DNA of 64,000 nucleotides from Paenibacillus wulumuqiensis. GTDB lineage: Bacteria > Bacillota > Bacilli > Paenibacillales > Paenibacillaceae. Below, piece after piece: positions 56,563 through 64,000 of this stretch. A model generated the notes under the pieces. That model ran no database searches and was not told the DNA's origin. It saw nothing but the letters and a program-made list of their open reading frames with translations. The translations under genes and the position numbers were made by a program. The stretch is taken from the NCBI RefSeq assembly GCF_000971965.1, contig NZ_KQ040792.1, positions 186,001-250,000 on the forward strand. Reading direction: 5' to 3'. Numbering within the stretch: position 1 is the stretch's first letter; every line of letters begins with the position of its first letter.

Positions 56563-57478
56563 TATCGGCGGCGTGGAACTGCGCAATCCGGTCATTATGG
56601 CGTCCGGCACGTATGGATTTGGCCGCGAATATGCATCCTATGTGGATACTGGCATTCTCGGCGGGATATCCTGCAAGGGACTGACTCTGCATCCCCGTCC
56701 GGGCAATCCTGGCTGCCGTGTGCAGGAGACCGCTTCCGGCATGATGAACAGCGTCGGTCTGGAGAATCCGGGAGTGCAGGGATTTCTGGATCATGAACTG
56801 GGCTATATGACTACACTGGGTACGGCAGTGATCGCCAATCTGGGCGGTTCCAATGCCGAGGAATATATCGAAGGCGCACGTCTGTTGACCGAGCATACAC
56901 ATCGACTGCGACAGCAGGGCAGCCGCGGAATCGATATGCTGGAGCTGAATATCTCCTGTCCGAATGTCCGCGAAGGCGGCATTCAGTTCGGCATTCATAC
57001 GGAGACGGCGCGCAGCATCGTGCGGCAGGTCCGGAGCGTAACGGAGCTGCCCCTGCTGGTCAAACTGTCACCGGGTGCACAGGATATAGTGGAGATGGCC
57101 CTGATGTGTGAGCAGGAGGGCGCGGATGCAGTATCGCTGGTCAATACATTTTCAGCGATGAAGATTGATATTTACCGGCGGCGCAGTGCTTTTGGCAACC
57201 TGTATGCAGGCTTGTCCGGCCCGGCGATCAAGCCGATCGCCCTGCGGATGGTGCATCAGGTCGCCTCAGCAGTGTCCATCCCGGTCATCGGCATGGGCGG
57301 AATCAGCAGTGTGGAGGATATGATTGAGTTCATTATGGCCGGCGCAGAGGCGGTGCAGGTAGGTACGTATAACTTTGTTAATCTGCGCGCAGGGACCGAG
57401 CTGGTGGATGGATTGCAGCTATGGATGGAGCAGCAGGGAGTGGAATCCCTGGCTGAGATTCGCGGGATTCTTGGATAA
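56543..57478 (+). CDS. pyrD: Dihydroorotate dehydrogenase, class 1B catalytic subunit
   Basis: A 311-residue FMN TIM-barrel enzyme that oxidises dihydroorotate to orotate in pyrimidine synthesis. Motifs: [34 protein letters not shown] with the class 1 active-site Cys, and [22 protein letters not shown]. It is translated from within the end of pyrK. In most Bacillota these genes are in the long pyr operon; here they form a two-gene unit with no other pyr genes visible, followed by purine salvage genes. Confidence 0.92.
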   Translation: MTSLQCNIGGVELRNPVIMASGTYGFGREYASYVDTGILGGISCKGLTLHPRPGNPGCRVQETASGMMNSVGLENPGVQGFLDHELGYMTTLGTAVIANLGGSNAEEYIEGARLLTEHTHRLRQQGSRGIDMLELNISCPNVREGGIQFGIHTETARSIVRQVRSVTELPLLVKLSPGAQDIVEMALMCEQEGADAVSLVNTFSAMKIDIYRRRSAFGNLYAGLSGPAIKPIALRMVHQVASAVSIPVIGMGGISSVEDMIEFIMAGAEAVQVGTYNFVNLRAGTELVDGLQLWMEQQGVESLAEIRGILG

Positions 57479-57510
57479 TCGGATAAAATTACTTATAAAA
57501 GTTATTTGTG

Positions 57511-57519
57511 TGCTATAAT
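57511..57519 (+). promoter_or_regulatory. Extended -10 promoter of the small toxin-like transcript
   Basis: TGCTATAAT is a perfect extended -10 element. Transcription would start near 57526. No good -35 box is seen. Confidence 0.55.
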
Positions 57520-57585
57520 CATCAGCGGAAAGATAAGTACCGGCGGAACGTATCATGGCATCGCAACCCGGAAGGGGGTGATGCC

Positions 57586-57720
57586 ATATCACTGGTTGAT
57601 CTGCTGCTTCAAATCCTCGATATCTCGGCAAAATGTATCGGCTTGATAGTAGGAGCCGACAAGCTGCATGATATCTGGAAGCGGGAAAAAGACAACAAAA
57701 ACCGCCGGGATAAAGGTTAG
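57586..57720 (+). CDS. Candidate type I toxin: small hydrophobic peptide
   Basis: A 44-codon frame ends at TAG 57718-57720. The peptide has a hydrophobic N-terminal half (SLVDLLLQILDISAKCIG, then LIVGAD) and a very basic, charged tail (KREKDNKNRRDKG), the usual make-up of small membrane toxins of type I systems in Bacillota. A strong GAAGGGGG lies seven bases before an in-frame ATA; no ATG, GTG or TTG is near, so translation may use ATA or the start may have been lost. The ribosome binding site sits in the loop of an 8-bp hairpin (57555-57587). An antisense transcript overlaps its 3' end. It could also be a decayed copy. Confidence 0.4.
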   Translation: MSLVDLLLQILDISAKCIGLIVGADKLHDIWKREKDNKNRRDKG

Positions 57721-57827
57721 GACCCTCCTGGCGGTCTCGGGAAAAATTGTATTTCAAGCGATCGCCGTATGATTCCGCCGATCTTGTCGATCCGGCCTGC
57801 AGTGGACCAACACTGCAGGCTTTCTTT
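57696..57827 (-). ncRNA. Candidate antisense RNA (type I antitoxin)
   Basis: On the minus strand a TATACT box (57834-57839) would start a transcript near 57827. The RNA begins with the GCCTGCAGTG/CACTGCAGGC hairpin and ends with CCGCC...GGCGG plus TTTTTGTT at 57735-57696, inside the 3' end of the small ORF. It would thus pair with the toxin mRNA over about 130 bases. The -35 match is weak, so expression needs testing. Confidence 0.4.
57795..57827 (+). terminator. Rho-independent terminator of the small toxin-like transcript
   Basis: GCCTGCAGTG and CACTGCAGGC form a perfect 10-bp stem with a 6-base loop, followed by TTTCTTT. Confidence 0.75.
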
Positions 57828-58018
57828 ATCTACAGTATACACAACCTGCATTCGAAATGAAACGTGGCTTTTTAAATAGTTGGCTATAAATTACGTAAAT
57901 AAGTATTGTACAGGACGGCTGCATAGTGAGAATATACAGGCTTTTCCAGCCAAACAAGACGATTACCTTTTATGGAAACAATGACTTATGAAACTTACTG
58001 AAAGCATGAAAAATATCC

Positions 58019-58047
58019 TTGAAACATAACATGAATGCGTGTAGTAT
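58019..58047 (+). promoter_or_regulatory. Possible promoter of xpt-pbuX
   Basis: TTGAAA and TAGTAT are separated by 17 bases, giving a sigma-A-like promoter about 85 bases upstream of the guanine riboswitch. Confidence 0.4.
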
Positions 58048-58136
58048 ACATATATAATTTGATACAGGCAGTGCAGAAGGCGGCGCAATCACTCTGTTAT
58101 GGAGGGTTTGCTGCAGATACACTTCTTCACCGCGAC

Positions 58137-58209
58137 CACTCATATAATATTGGGAATAAGGCCCAGGAGTTTCTACCGGACAACCACTGTAATTGTCCGA
58201 CTATGAGTG
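58137..58209 (+). promoter_or_regulatory. Guanine-sensing purine riboswitch
   Basis: P1 arms CACTCAT and ATGAGTG enclose ATATAATATTGGGAAT, GTTTCTACCGGACA and TGTCCGACTATG. The core pyrimidine in GACTAT is C (CGACTAT), as in the xpt guanine class, rather than the U of adenine riboswitches. With the terminator at 58294 it should turn off xpt-pbuX when guanine or hypoxanthine is plentiful. Confidence 0.95.
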
Positions 58210-58293
58210 AAGAACGTGCTGATCCTTTTTTGCTGAACGGTAAAAGGGATCAGGATGCGGCTTTTTGCGCATTCTGTATATGAACATGCATAC

Positions 58294-58345
58294 AGGCAGG
58301 CTTCACTTGAGTGTACCAACTCGGGTGGCCTGCCTTTTTTGTTTT
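58294..58345 (+). terminator. Riboswitch-linked terminator
   Basis: AGGCAGGC and GCCTGCCT pair around an inner ACTTGAGT/ACTCGGGT stem and are followed by TTTTTT. It lies between the guanine aptamer and xpt. The distance from the aptamer (about 85 bases) is longer than usual, and another hairpin (GATCCTTTT/AAAAGGGATC) lies between. Confidence 0.8.
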
Positions 58346-58416
58346 ATACATGAAGATTGGAGCCAATAGGCTTAACAGACATTCAGACAAACAGATAATC
58401 AAAGGGGAGAAACAAC

Positions 58417-59115
58417 ATGAAATTGCTGGAGGAACGGATACGGGCGGAAGGACAGATTCTGTCGGACAAAGTGCTCAAGGTGGATGCTTTTCTGAATCAT
58501 CAGGTGGATACAATGCTGGCGGTGGAGATCGGCCGGGAGTTGGCCCGCTTATTCGCCCATGAACACATTACCAAGGTGCTGACGATTGAAGCGAGCGGCA
58601 TCCAGTTCGCAATGGCGACAGGGATTGCGCTGAATGTGCCTTTTGTCTACGCCAAAAAGAAAAAGGCCGTGACCCAGGGAGATCAGGTATATGCGGCATC
58701 GGTGCATTCCTTTACCCGCGGCGAGACATACCAGGTGAGCATCGTCAAAGATTACCTCAAGCCGGAAGACCGGGTGCTGATCGTGGATGATTTTCTCGCT
58801 ACAGGAGCGGCGCTGGTCGGACTGGCGGATATTGTGGCAGAGTCCGGTGCGACGCTGGTCGGTGTAGGCTGCGTGATCGAGAAGACGTTCCAGGAAGGAC
58901 GCGGACTGCTGGAACAGCGCCGGATTCCGGTACAATCGCTGGCACGCATCCTATCCATGTCGCCGGGACAGGTAGAATTCATTCCTGAACAGCCGCTGTC
59001 CGGAAAAACAGAAGTATCTGCACAGACCGCTCATGCTGCGGATCGTGTAAAGGAAGCCAACCAGCCGTCCAAACAGACGACTGCAGAACCTAACAGAATC
59101 GGGGCGGGGATCTGA
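58417..59115 (+). CDS. xpt: Xanthine phosphoribosyltransferase with C-terminal extension
   Basis: A 232-residue type I PRTase that converts xanthine and PRPP to XMP. The PRPP loop is VLIVDDFLATGAAL, and the N-terminus (MKLLEERIRAEGQILSDKVLKVD) is typical of Xpt. Family members are about 190-195 residues; here about 38 extra polar residues (SAQTAHAADRVKEAN...) follow the normal end. The extension looks disordered. Its stop codon abuts pbuX (TGATG overlap). Confidence 0.93.
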   Translation: MKLLEERIRAEGQILSDKVLKVDAFLNHQVDTMLAVEIGRELARLFAHEHITKVLTIEASGIQFAMATGIALNVPFVYAKKKKAVTQGDQVYAASVHSFTRGETYQVSIVKDYLKPEDRVLIVDDFLATGAALVGLADIVAESGATLVGVGCVIEKTFQEGRGLLEQRRIPVQSLARILSMSPGQVEFIPEQPLSGKTEVSAQTAHAADRVKEANQPSKQTTAEPNRIGAGI

Positions 59116-60461
59116 TGCTGAGTAAACGTAAAGTATTTACGCTGGGACTCCAGCATGTGATGGCGATGTATGCCGGTGCGATTGCCGTACCGCTCATTAT
59201 CGGAAACGCGCTGAATCTGTCGCCGGAACAGATGGCCTATCTGATCGCAGCGGATATGTTCACCTGCGGTCTGGCTACGCTGCTGCAGGTACTGGGCACA
59301 CGCTATTTCGGCAGCGGGCTGCCGGTTGTACTGGGTTGTACGTTTACAGCAGTCGGGCCGATTATCGCAATTGCTTCGACGACCAATCTGCCGACCGCCT
59401 ATGGGGCGATTATCATTTCCGGGGTATTCGTCGTGCTGGCAGCCCCGTTATACGGCAAGCTGCTGCGTTTCTTCCCGAAAATCGTAACCGGTTCGGTCGT
59501 GACCATTATCGGTCTGTCGCTCATTCCGGTAGCGATGAACAATGTCGCCGGTGGACAGGGCAGTCCGGACTTTGGTGCACCGCATAATCTGCTGCTGGCG
59601 GGTGTTACCCTGCTGGTGATCCTGATCGTAAGCCGTCTGGCGACAGGATTCCTGCGCTCGATCTCCGTACTGGTTGGTCTGGTCGCTGGTACGGTGCTGG
59701 CCTATGCGATGGGAATGGTGAATTTTGCCTCGGTAGCGGATGCATCCTGGTTCCGGGTGGCGCAGCCATTTTACTTTGGCACACCGCAGTTCAGCTGGAT
59801 TGCGATTGCGACGATGATTATCGTGAACATCGTCAGCATGGTGGAATCGACCGGTGTCTACATCGCGGTCGGCAAAGCTACCGAGCAAAAAGTAGAACAA
59901 AAGCAGATCGTCAACGGACTGCGTTCGGAAGGTCTGGCGATCGTGCTGGGCGGCGTGTTCAACGCATTCCCGTATACCGCTTTCTCGCAAAATGTCGGTC
60001 TGATCTCGCTGACCAAGGTCAAGACGCGCAATGTTATCTTTGCCGCTGGCGGGATTATGGTCGTGCTCGGTCTGCTGCCCAAGCTGGCGGCACTGACTAC
60101 AGTCATTCCGAGTGCGGTACTGGGCGGCGCGATGGTCGTCATGTTCGGTTCGGTGGCGGCTTCGGGTATGTCTATCCTGGGTGAAATCAATCTGCGCAAT
60201 GACCGCAACCTGATGATCGTCGCCTGCAGTATTGCGATCGGCGTAGGCTCGGCCGTTCTGCCGGACATTTTCGCCAAGATGCCGAACTTCCTGCAGCCGC
60301 TGCTGCAAAACGGCATCGTGACCGGCTCGGTCGCAGCTGTGATGCTGAACCTGATTCTCTCGGACAAGCGTACCGTCGATGCGGAAGAAGACAATGAAGA
60401 GCCGGTTGCCGGATTGGGCGTAGACGCTGGCGCCAGCGCTAAAGCTTCCACGGGTCTGTAA
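59115..60461 (+). CDS. pbuX: Xanthine permease, NCS2 nucleobase:cation symporter
   Basis: A 448-residue, 14-helix NCS2 transporter. LQHVMAMYAGAIAVPLI and FSQNVGLISLTKVKTR are the family signatures, and the conserved Glu in MVESTGVYIAVG is in place. It imports xanthine for Xpt and is co-transcribed with it under the guanine riboswitch. A terminator is at 60602. Confidence 0.93.
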   Translation: MLSKRKVFTLGLQHVMAMYAGAIAVPLIIGNALNLSPEQMAYLIAADMFTCGLATLLQVLGTRYFGSGLPVVLGCTFTAVGPIIAIASTTNLPTAYGAIIISGVFVVLAAPLYGKLLRFFPKIVTGSVVTIIGLSLIPVAMNNVAGGQGSPDFGAPHNLLLAGVTLLVILIVSRLATGFLRSISVLVGLVAGTVLAYAMGMVNFASVADASWFRVAQPFYFGTPQFSWIAIATMIIVNIVSMVESTGVYIAVGKATEQKVEQKQIVNGLRSEGLAIVLGGVFNAFPYTAFSQNVGLISLTKVKTRNVIFAAGGIMVVLGLLPKLAALTTVIPSAVLGGAMVVMFGSVAASGMSILGEINLRNDRNLMIVACSIAIGVGSAVLPDIFAKMPNFLQPLLQNGIVTGSVAAVMLNLILSDKRTVDAEEDNEEPVAGLGVDAGASAKASTGL

Positions 60462-60601
60462 TAAGCGGCTCTGGCGGATCGGTCTGGTTATCCGGGCAAT
60501 CTTATGTATTCTCTGATGTCACACCAGCGCTTCATACTGGTGGAGCGCGTGAATGAAAAAGGCTTCGGATGCCTGACCGATTGGCCTAAATACTCTGATG
60601 C

Positions 60602-60633
60602 AAGACCCTGTGTATGCTGCAGGGTCTTTTTTG
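60602..60633 (+). terminator. Rho-independent terminator
   Basis: AAGACCCTG and CAGGGTCTT pair around a 9-base loop and are followed by TTTTTT, about 140 bases after pbuX. Confidence 0.85.
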
Positions 60634-60675
60634 TTATATTGAAGAGAACGAATCGTATGGAAACGGGGAGATGGA

Positions 60676-61617
60676 ATGAACAAAACCGAACGGCTGATGG
60701 CGATTGTGCTGGAGCTGCAGCGTCACCGCAGTCTGCGTGCACAGGATCTGGCGGATATATTTGAGACGAGTGTGCGTACGATCTACAGGGATATGCAGGC
60801 ACTCAGTGAATCGGGAGTGCCGCTGCTGGGTTCGCCGGGTCAGGGGTATTCGCTGATGGAAGGATATTTTCTGCCGCCGGTCAGTCTGACAGCGGACGAA
60901 GCGGTGGCGATGTGGCTCGGAACCGACTTTGTGGGGAAATATCTGAGTCCCAAATATCAATATGACGCTGCATCGGCTCGCCGTAAAATCCAGTCCATTC
61001 TACCGGAGTCCATTCATATTCAGTCGGCAGCGGTACGCGACTCACTCCTGCTCATTGCAGGCCGCAACGTGGAGAAAATGGATGAAACGACTCATTTGCA
61101 GCAGATCTGCGAAGCGGTTGCGACGAGGCACCGGATCACATTTCGTTACAGCAAGCCGTCGGATACACCGGATAAGGATGCCGGTGTGCGAGCAGTCTGC
61201 CCGTATGGAGTTGTGCTGACGGGCAGCCGCTGGATGCTGGTCGCCTACTGCATGAGGAGGCAGCAGATCCGGCACTTCCGTCTGTCGCGCATATCGGAAT
61301 TGACGGTGACCGATGAGGAATTTACATGGCCGGAGCATTTCCAGCTCAGCGGCTACCGACCGGAAGATGACCGGAATACACTGGTAAAAGTAAAGATCAG
61401 TGAGCAGATTGCAGCGCGGCTGCGGGAGGATGGCAGCTTTTATCTGGAGCGTCTGGAAGAAGAGAGCGGCCGTATTATCGCGGTACTGCGGGTGCGTCGA
61501 TTGGAAGAGATTATTCATACCATTCTGGGCTGGGGACGGGGAGCTGTAGTGCTGGAGCCGGACGAGCTGCGAATACGAATACGTGAGGAATTGCAAAATA
61601 TGCTGGAAAGCTACTGA
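60676..61617 (+). CDS. HTH-WYL transcriptional regulator, YafY-like
   Basis: The product is 313 residues. The N-terminal HTH_11 domain (LRAQDLADIFETSVRTIYRDMQ) is followed by a WYL domain (RHRITFRYSKP, AVCPYGVVLTGSRWMLVAYC, RHFRLSRISELTV) and a C-terminal WCX extension. Such regulators bind a nucleotide or other small ligand through WYL; the target is unknown. It may act on its own gene or the dinB-like neighbour. GGGGAGATGG precedes the ATG. Confidence 0.87.
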   Translation: MNKTERLMAIVLELQRHRSLRAQDLADIFETSVRTIYRDMQALSESGVPLLGSPGQGYSLMEGYFLPPVSLTADEAVAMWLGTDFVGKYLSPKYQYDAASARRKIQSILPESIHIQSAAVRDSLLLIAGRNVEKMDETTHLQQICEAVATRHRITFRYSKPSDTPDKDAGVRAVCPYGVVLTGSRWMLVAYCMRRQQIRHFRLSRISELTVTDEEFTWPEHFQLSGYRPEDDRNTLVKVKISEQIAARLREDGSFYLERLEEESGRIIAVLRVRRLEEIIHTILGWGRGAVVLEPDELRIRIREELQNMLESY

Positions 61618-61734
61618 CACTATGCTGTCAGCAGCGGTTGGTTATACTGGGTACAGTTATTGATTCCGCTGCGGATATCTGCATGAGCAGCCGCCGCAAG
61701 CGGGACTACTATCAACTTACCTGGAGGCACAATG

Positions 61735-62478
61735 ATGAACAATAAAATGGACAGACACGCGAGCATGGATATGAGTACCAAGGCAGGCGCAGACATGAAC
61801 ACCAAGACAAGTATGAACACAAGCAGCACGGTGACTACCTTCCCCCAGACAGGCATGAACAGGAGCGAAAGCAGAGATACCGATACCTCTACCGACAAAG
61901 CCGCACATATGCAAATAACCCTGCAGCGTCTGGAGCAGCAGCTGGATCAATACGGGCAGGAGCTGCACCGCTATACACTGGAACAGCTCACCCGGCAGCC
62001 GAGCGCACAAGAGTGGTCGCTCGGACAGATGTACCAGCACCTGATCGCTGCTGCACTGTACATGCAGATGGGGAATATCGATAAATGCATCATGCAGTAT
62101 GAGCATGATCTGCAGCAGCACAATGCCCAACCTGAGAATCCGTCCGCACAGTCAGCTGCAGAGGGAAAGACAGAGATGGGAGAGAGTATTTTTGAAAATG
62201 GAAGTTTCCCTCCCGTGCGGGTCAAGGTGCCGGGCGTTCCGGAGCCAGCACAGCCGGAGAACCGAGAACAGCTGCTGAAAGGTCTGGAACAGGTACGCAT
62301 TCGCGCCCGCGAGCTGGCACCGCAGGCAGCAGCGGTTCCGGCCCGCTATACAGAGCGACACCCAAGGTTTGGCGATCTCAATGCAGCCGAGTGGATGATG
62401 CTGATCGAGATGCATTATCGTCATCACCTGCACCAGAAGCGCCGGCTGGATGAGTTTCTGAATAGGACTGTAAAGTAA
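61735..62478 (+). CDS. DinB-family protein with low-complexity N-terminal extension
   Basis: A 247-residue protein. From about residue 58 it matches DinB/YfiT four-helix proteins (ITLQRLEQQLDQYGQELHRY, PSAQEWSLGQMYQHLI, and the C-terminal HYRHHLHQKRRLDEFL), with His residues spaced for a metal site. The first 57 residues are Met/Thr/Ser/Asp-rich and look disordered, which is unusual for the family. GGAGG is seven bases from ATG 61735 (four from an adjacent ATG at 61732), so the extension seems to be translated. Function: probably a metal-dependent thiol-transferase-like enzyme, unproven. Confidence 0.8.
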   Translation: MNNKMDRHASMDMSTKAGADMNTKTSMNTSSTVTTFPQTGMNRSESRDTDTSTDKAAHMQITLQRLEQQLDQYGQELHRYTLEQLTRQPSAQEWSLGQMYQHLIAAALYMQMGNIDKCIMQYEHDLQQHNAQPENPSAQSAAEGKTEMGESIFENGSFPPVRVKVPGVPEPAQPENREQLLKGLEQVRIRARELAPQAAAVPARYTERHPRFGDLNAAEWMMLIEMHYRHHLHQKRRLDEFLNRTVK

Positions 62479-62524
62479 AAGCGGAGAGAAAACTGCACCA
62501 GCATACCCTCCTGCGAAAGGCTTC

Positions 62525-62576
62525 GCGAAAAGCCCTGTGTCCTGCAGTATTCTGCATAGGATACAGGGCTTTTCGC
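62525..62576. terminator. Rho-independent terminator
   Basis: GCGAAAAGCCCTGT and ACAGGGCTTTTCGC form a perfect 14-bp outer stem with further inner pairing. Confidence 0.8.
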
Positions 62577-62814
62577 ATGCGCAGGGATTCTGTTGCCACT
62601 CCATAATCCTACATAGTACGGTCCGGCTATTTCCTTTATAATCAATATATTAACGTTCATGTACACGACTATGGAAAAGTGTTAAATTTAGTACTTATCA
62701 GGGATACCCGCCGAACCATGCAGCATGGAGATGTGCCGGAGACAGCGAGTCCCGGAGCCGGCAGCAGCAGAGGTGTCCAATTACAGGAATTAACGGGCGG
62801 AGGGAAAAGGATTC

Positions 62815-63816
62815 ATGCAGCATATTTTGTTTATCAATACCGGAGGCACGATCTCCTCTTCAGCAGAAGGACAGGGGCTGACCCCGACACAATCGGCAGC
62901 GGATATCATCTCAGCGGTACCCGAGGTCAGAGAGATCTGCAATATCGAAGCAATGACGCTGATGAGCGTGGACAGTACGAATATCCAGCCGGAAGAATGG
63001 GTGACCATCGCACGCACGGTGCATGAGCAGCTGCCAAAATACGATGGCATCGTTATCGCCCATGGTACGGATACGATGGCCTACACGGCCTCTGCGCTCA
63101 GCTTTATGCTGGGAGCGCTCGACAAGCCGGTCGTGATTACCGGTTCCCAGGTATCGGTACTGGCGGAATACAGCGATTCCCGCAAAAATATCAAGGACGC
63201 TTTCCGGACAGCCTCCAGCGAGCTGGCTGGCGTATTCGTTGTATTCAACGGCAAAATCATCAACGGTGCCCGGGCATCCAAAGTGAAAACCAAAAGCTAT
63301 GATGCGTTCGAGAGCATCAATCATCCGTACATCGGTTATCTGGATGAGGATCACATTGTCTACAACGAGATTGCGCCGTCTGTCTATCCAGAAGGACATG
63401 TGTATAATGATCAGTATTCGCCCGATGTGTTCCTGCTCAAGCTGATTCCGGGGATGCGCCCGGATATTTTCGATGCCGTTCGTAATCTGGGCTACAAGGG
63501 CATCATCGTTGAAGGATTCGGTCTTGGCGGGGTTCCTTTCAAAGAGATTAATCTGATCGACAAGATCGAAGAGCTGGTACAGGATGGGATCAGCATCGTC
63601 GTGACCACCCAGTGTCTGTACGAAGGCGGCGATTTGACGATCTATGAGGTCGGACAGCGTGCACTGGAGAAAGGCGTTATCCCGTGCTATGACATGACGA
63701 CCGAAGCGCTGACGACCAAAATGATGTGGGTGCTTGGACAGGCGAACAGCCCGGCTGAAGTCGCCCGTATGATGGCAACCAATTATGTGGATGAGATTAC
63801 GATGCCGGTCATATAA
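62815..63816 (+). CDS. ansA: L-asparaginase, type I cytoplasmic
   Basis: A 333-residue asparaginase that hydrolyses asparagine to aspartate and ammonia. The two catalytic threonine blocks are FINTGGTISS and GIVIAHGTDTMAYTA, with Asp and Lys of the second triad in HGTDT and in the GSQVSVLAEYSDSRKN region. No signal peptide, hence cytoplasmic. GGAGGG precedes the ATG. Its stop overlaps the start of the next gene (TAATG). Confidence 0.92.
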   Translation: MQHILFINTGGTISSSAEGQGLTPTQSAADIISAVPEVREICNIEAMTLMSVDSTNIQPEEWVTIARTVHEQLPKYDGIVIAHGTDTMAYTASALSFMLGALDKPVVITGSQVSVLAEYSDSRKNIKDAFRTASSELAGVFVVFNGKIINGARASKVKTKSYDAFESINHPYIGYLDEDHIVYNEIAPSVYPEGHVYNDQYSPDVFLLKLIPGMRPDIFDAVRNLGYKGIIVEGFGLGGVPFKEINLIDKIEELVQDGISIVVTTQCLYEGGDLTIYEVGQRALEKGVIPCYDMTTEALTTKMMWVLGQANSPAEVARMMATNYVDEITMPVI

Positions 63817-64000
63817 TGAAAAGTACCTTTGTGCTTAAAGGTTTGATTTTTGGCATGCTGCTGGCTGTGATTATCGCTTTTTTGTTTATGCTGGTCGGTC
63901 AAATTACAGCAGGTGGTATCACCTCATTATGGGGAGAAAGCTGGCTATATTTCTCTGTTATCATCCCGTTTGCGGTGGTATTTATGCTGCTGGGAGGCTA
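63816..64000 (+). CDS. Membrane protein, 3' truncated by the window
   Basis: The first 61 codons are present. They encode two hydrophobic helices (LIFGMLLAVIIAFLFMLVG and YFSVIIPFAVVFMLLGG) joined by a short polar loop (QITAGGITSLWGES). The start is coupled to the asparaginase stop codon. The family cannot be named from this piece. Confidence 0.6.
   Translation, partial: MKSTFVLKGLIFGMLLAVIIAFLFMLVGQITAGGITSLWGESWLYFSVIIPFAVVFMLLGG

Overview
The window looks like chromosomal DNA of a Bacillota (Firmicutes) bacterium, most likely Paenibacillus or a close relative. Ribosome binding sites are strong AAGGAGG types, and GTG and TTG starts are common. Lipoproteins carry Bacillota lipoboxes. TPP and guanine riboswitches end in Rho-independent terminators, and there is a Bce-type two-component/ABC module and a tenA-ykoEDC thiamine salvage locus. 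Most of the window is moderately GC-rich. AT-rich patches (about 8.5-8.9, 11.1-12.5, 17.6-19.0 and 48.0-48.4 kb) hold regulatory DNA or accessory genes. I see no rRNA, tRNA, CRISPR array or intact insertion sequence.

0-14 kb: the tail of an unidentified gene, NudC, a YkgJ/SEC-C cysteine-cluster protein, a methyltransferase, a lipoprotein, a mini-catalase, a membrane PAS-GGDEF-EAL protein, an ECF sigma factor with a DUF4179 anti-sigma-like partner, and two tandem lipoproteins. 14-17.5 kb: a complete ECF transporter (UPF0397 S component, fused double ATPase, T component) with a terminator-like hairpin after the S gene. 17.6-18.7 kb: an AT-rich two-gene unit encoding a secreted bacteriocin-like preprotein and a small membrane protein with an L7/L12-like tail. 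19-22 kb: maltose phosphorylase plus beta-phosphoglucomutase behind a LacI/CcpA-type operator. 22.7-34.7 kb: a zinc metallopeptidase, a second GGDEF-EAL paralogue, a TIM-barrel protein, a CNNM-type transporter, an FAD oxidoreductase, an ArsR regulator, a TIGR01777 protein and two tandem SDR paralogues.

35-39 kb: TPP riboswitch, tenA, ykoE, ykoD, ykoC; this salvages pyrimidine breakdown products of thiamine. 39.4-49.5 kb: a cyclase-family hydrolase, a GNAT enzyme, a pentapeptide-repeat gene with an apparent CTG start followed by a SUKH-like fragment, an APC permease, RlmN, a POT peptide transporter, GreA, a deleted Rpn nuclease pseudogene and a YkuE-like phosphoesterase. 49.7-54.6 kb: a Bce-type module (response regulator, intramembrane-sensing kinase, ATPase, permease) preceded by a 56-codon membrane-protein gene. 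The same inverted repeat, CTTACA-N4-TGTAAG, lies in front of both halves. 54.7-64 kb: YdcF, a stand-alone pyrK-pyrD pair, a candidate type I toxin-antitoxin module, guanine riboswitch-xpt-pbuX, a WYL regulator, DinB, asparaginase and the start of a membrane protein.

The strongest leads for undescribed biology are the secreted peptide unit at 17.7-18.7 kb, the sense/antisense module at 57.5-57.83 kb, and the paired Bce operators with the small upstream membrane protein. All functions are assigned by reading the sequence; no database search was run.
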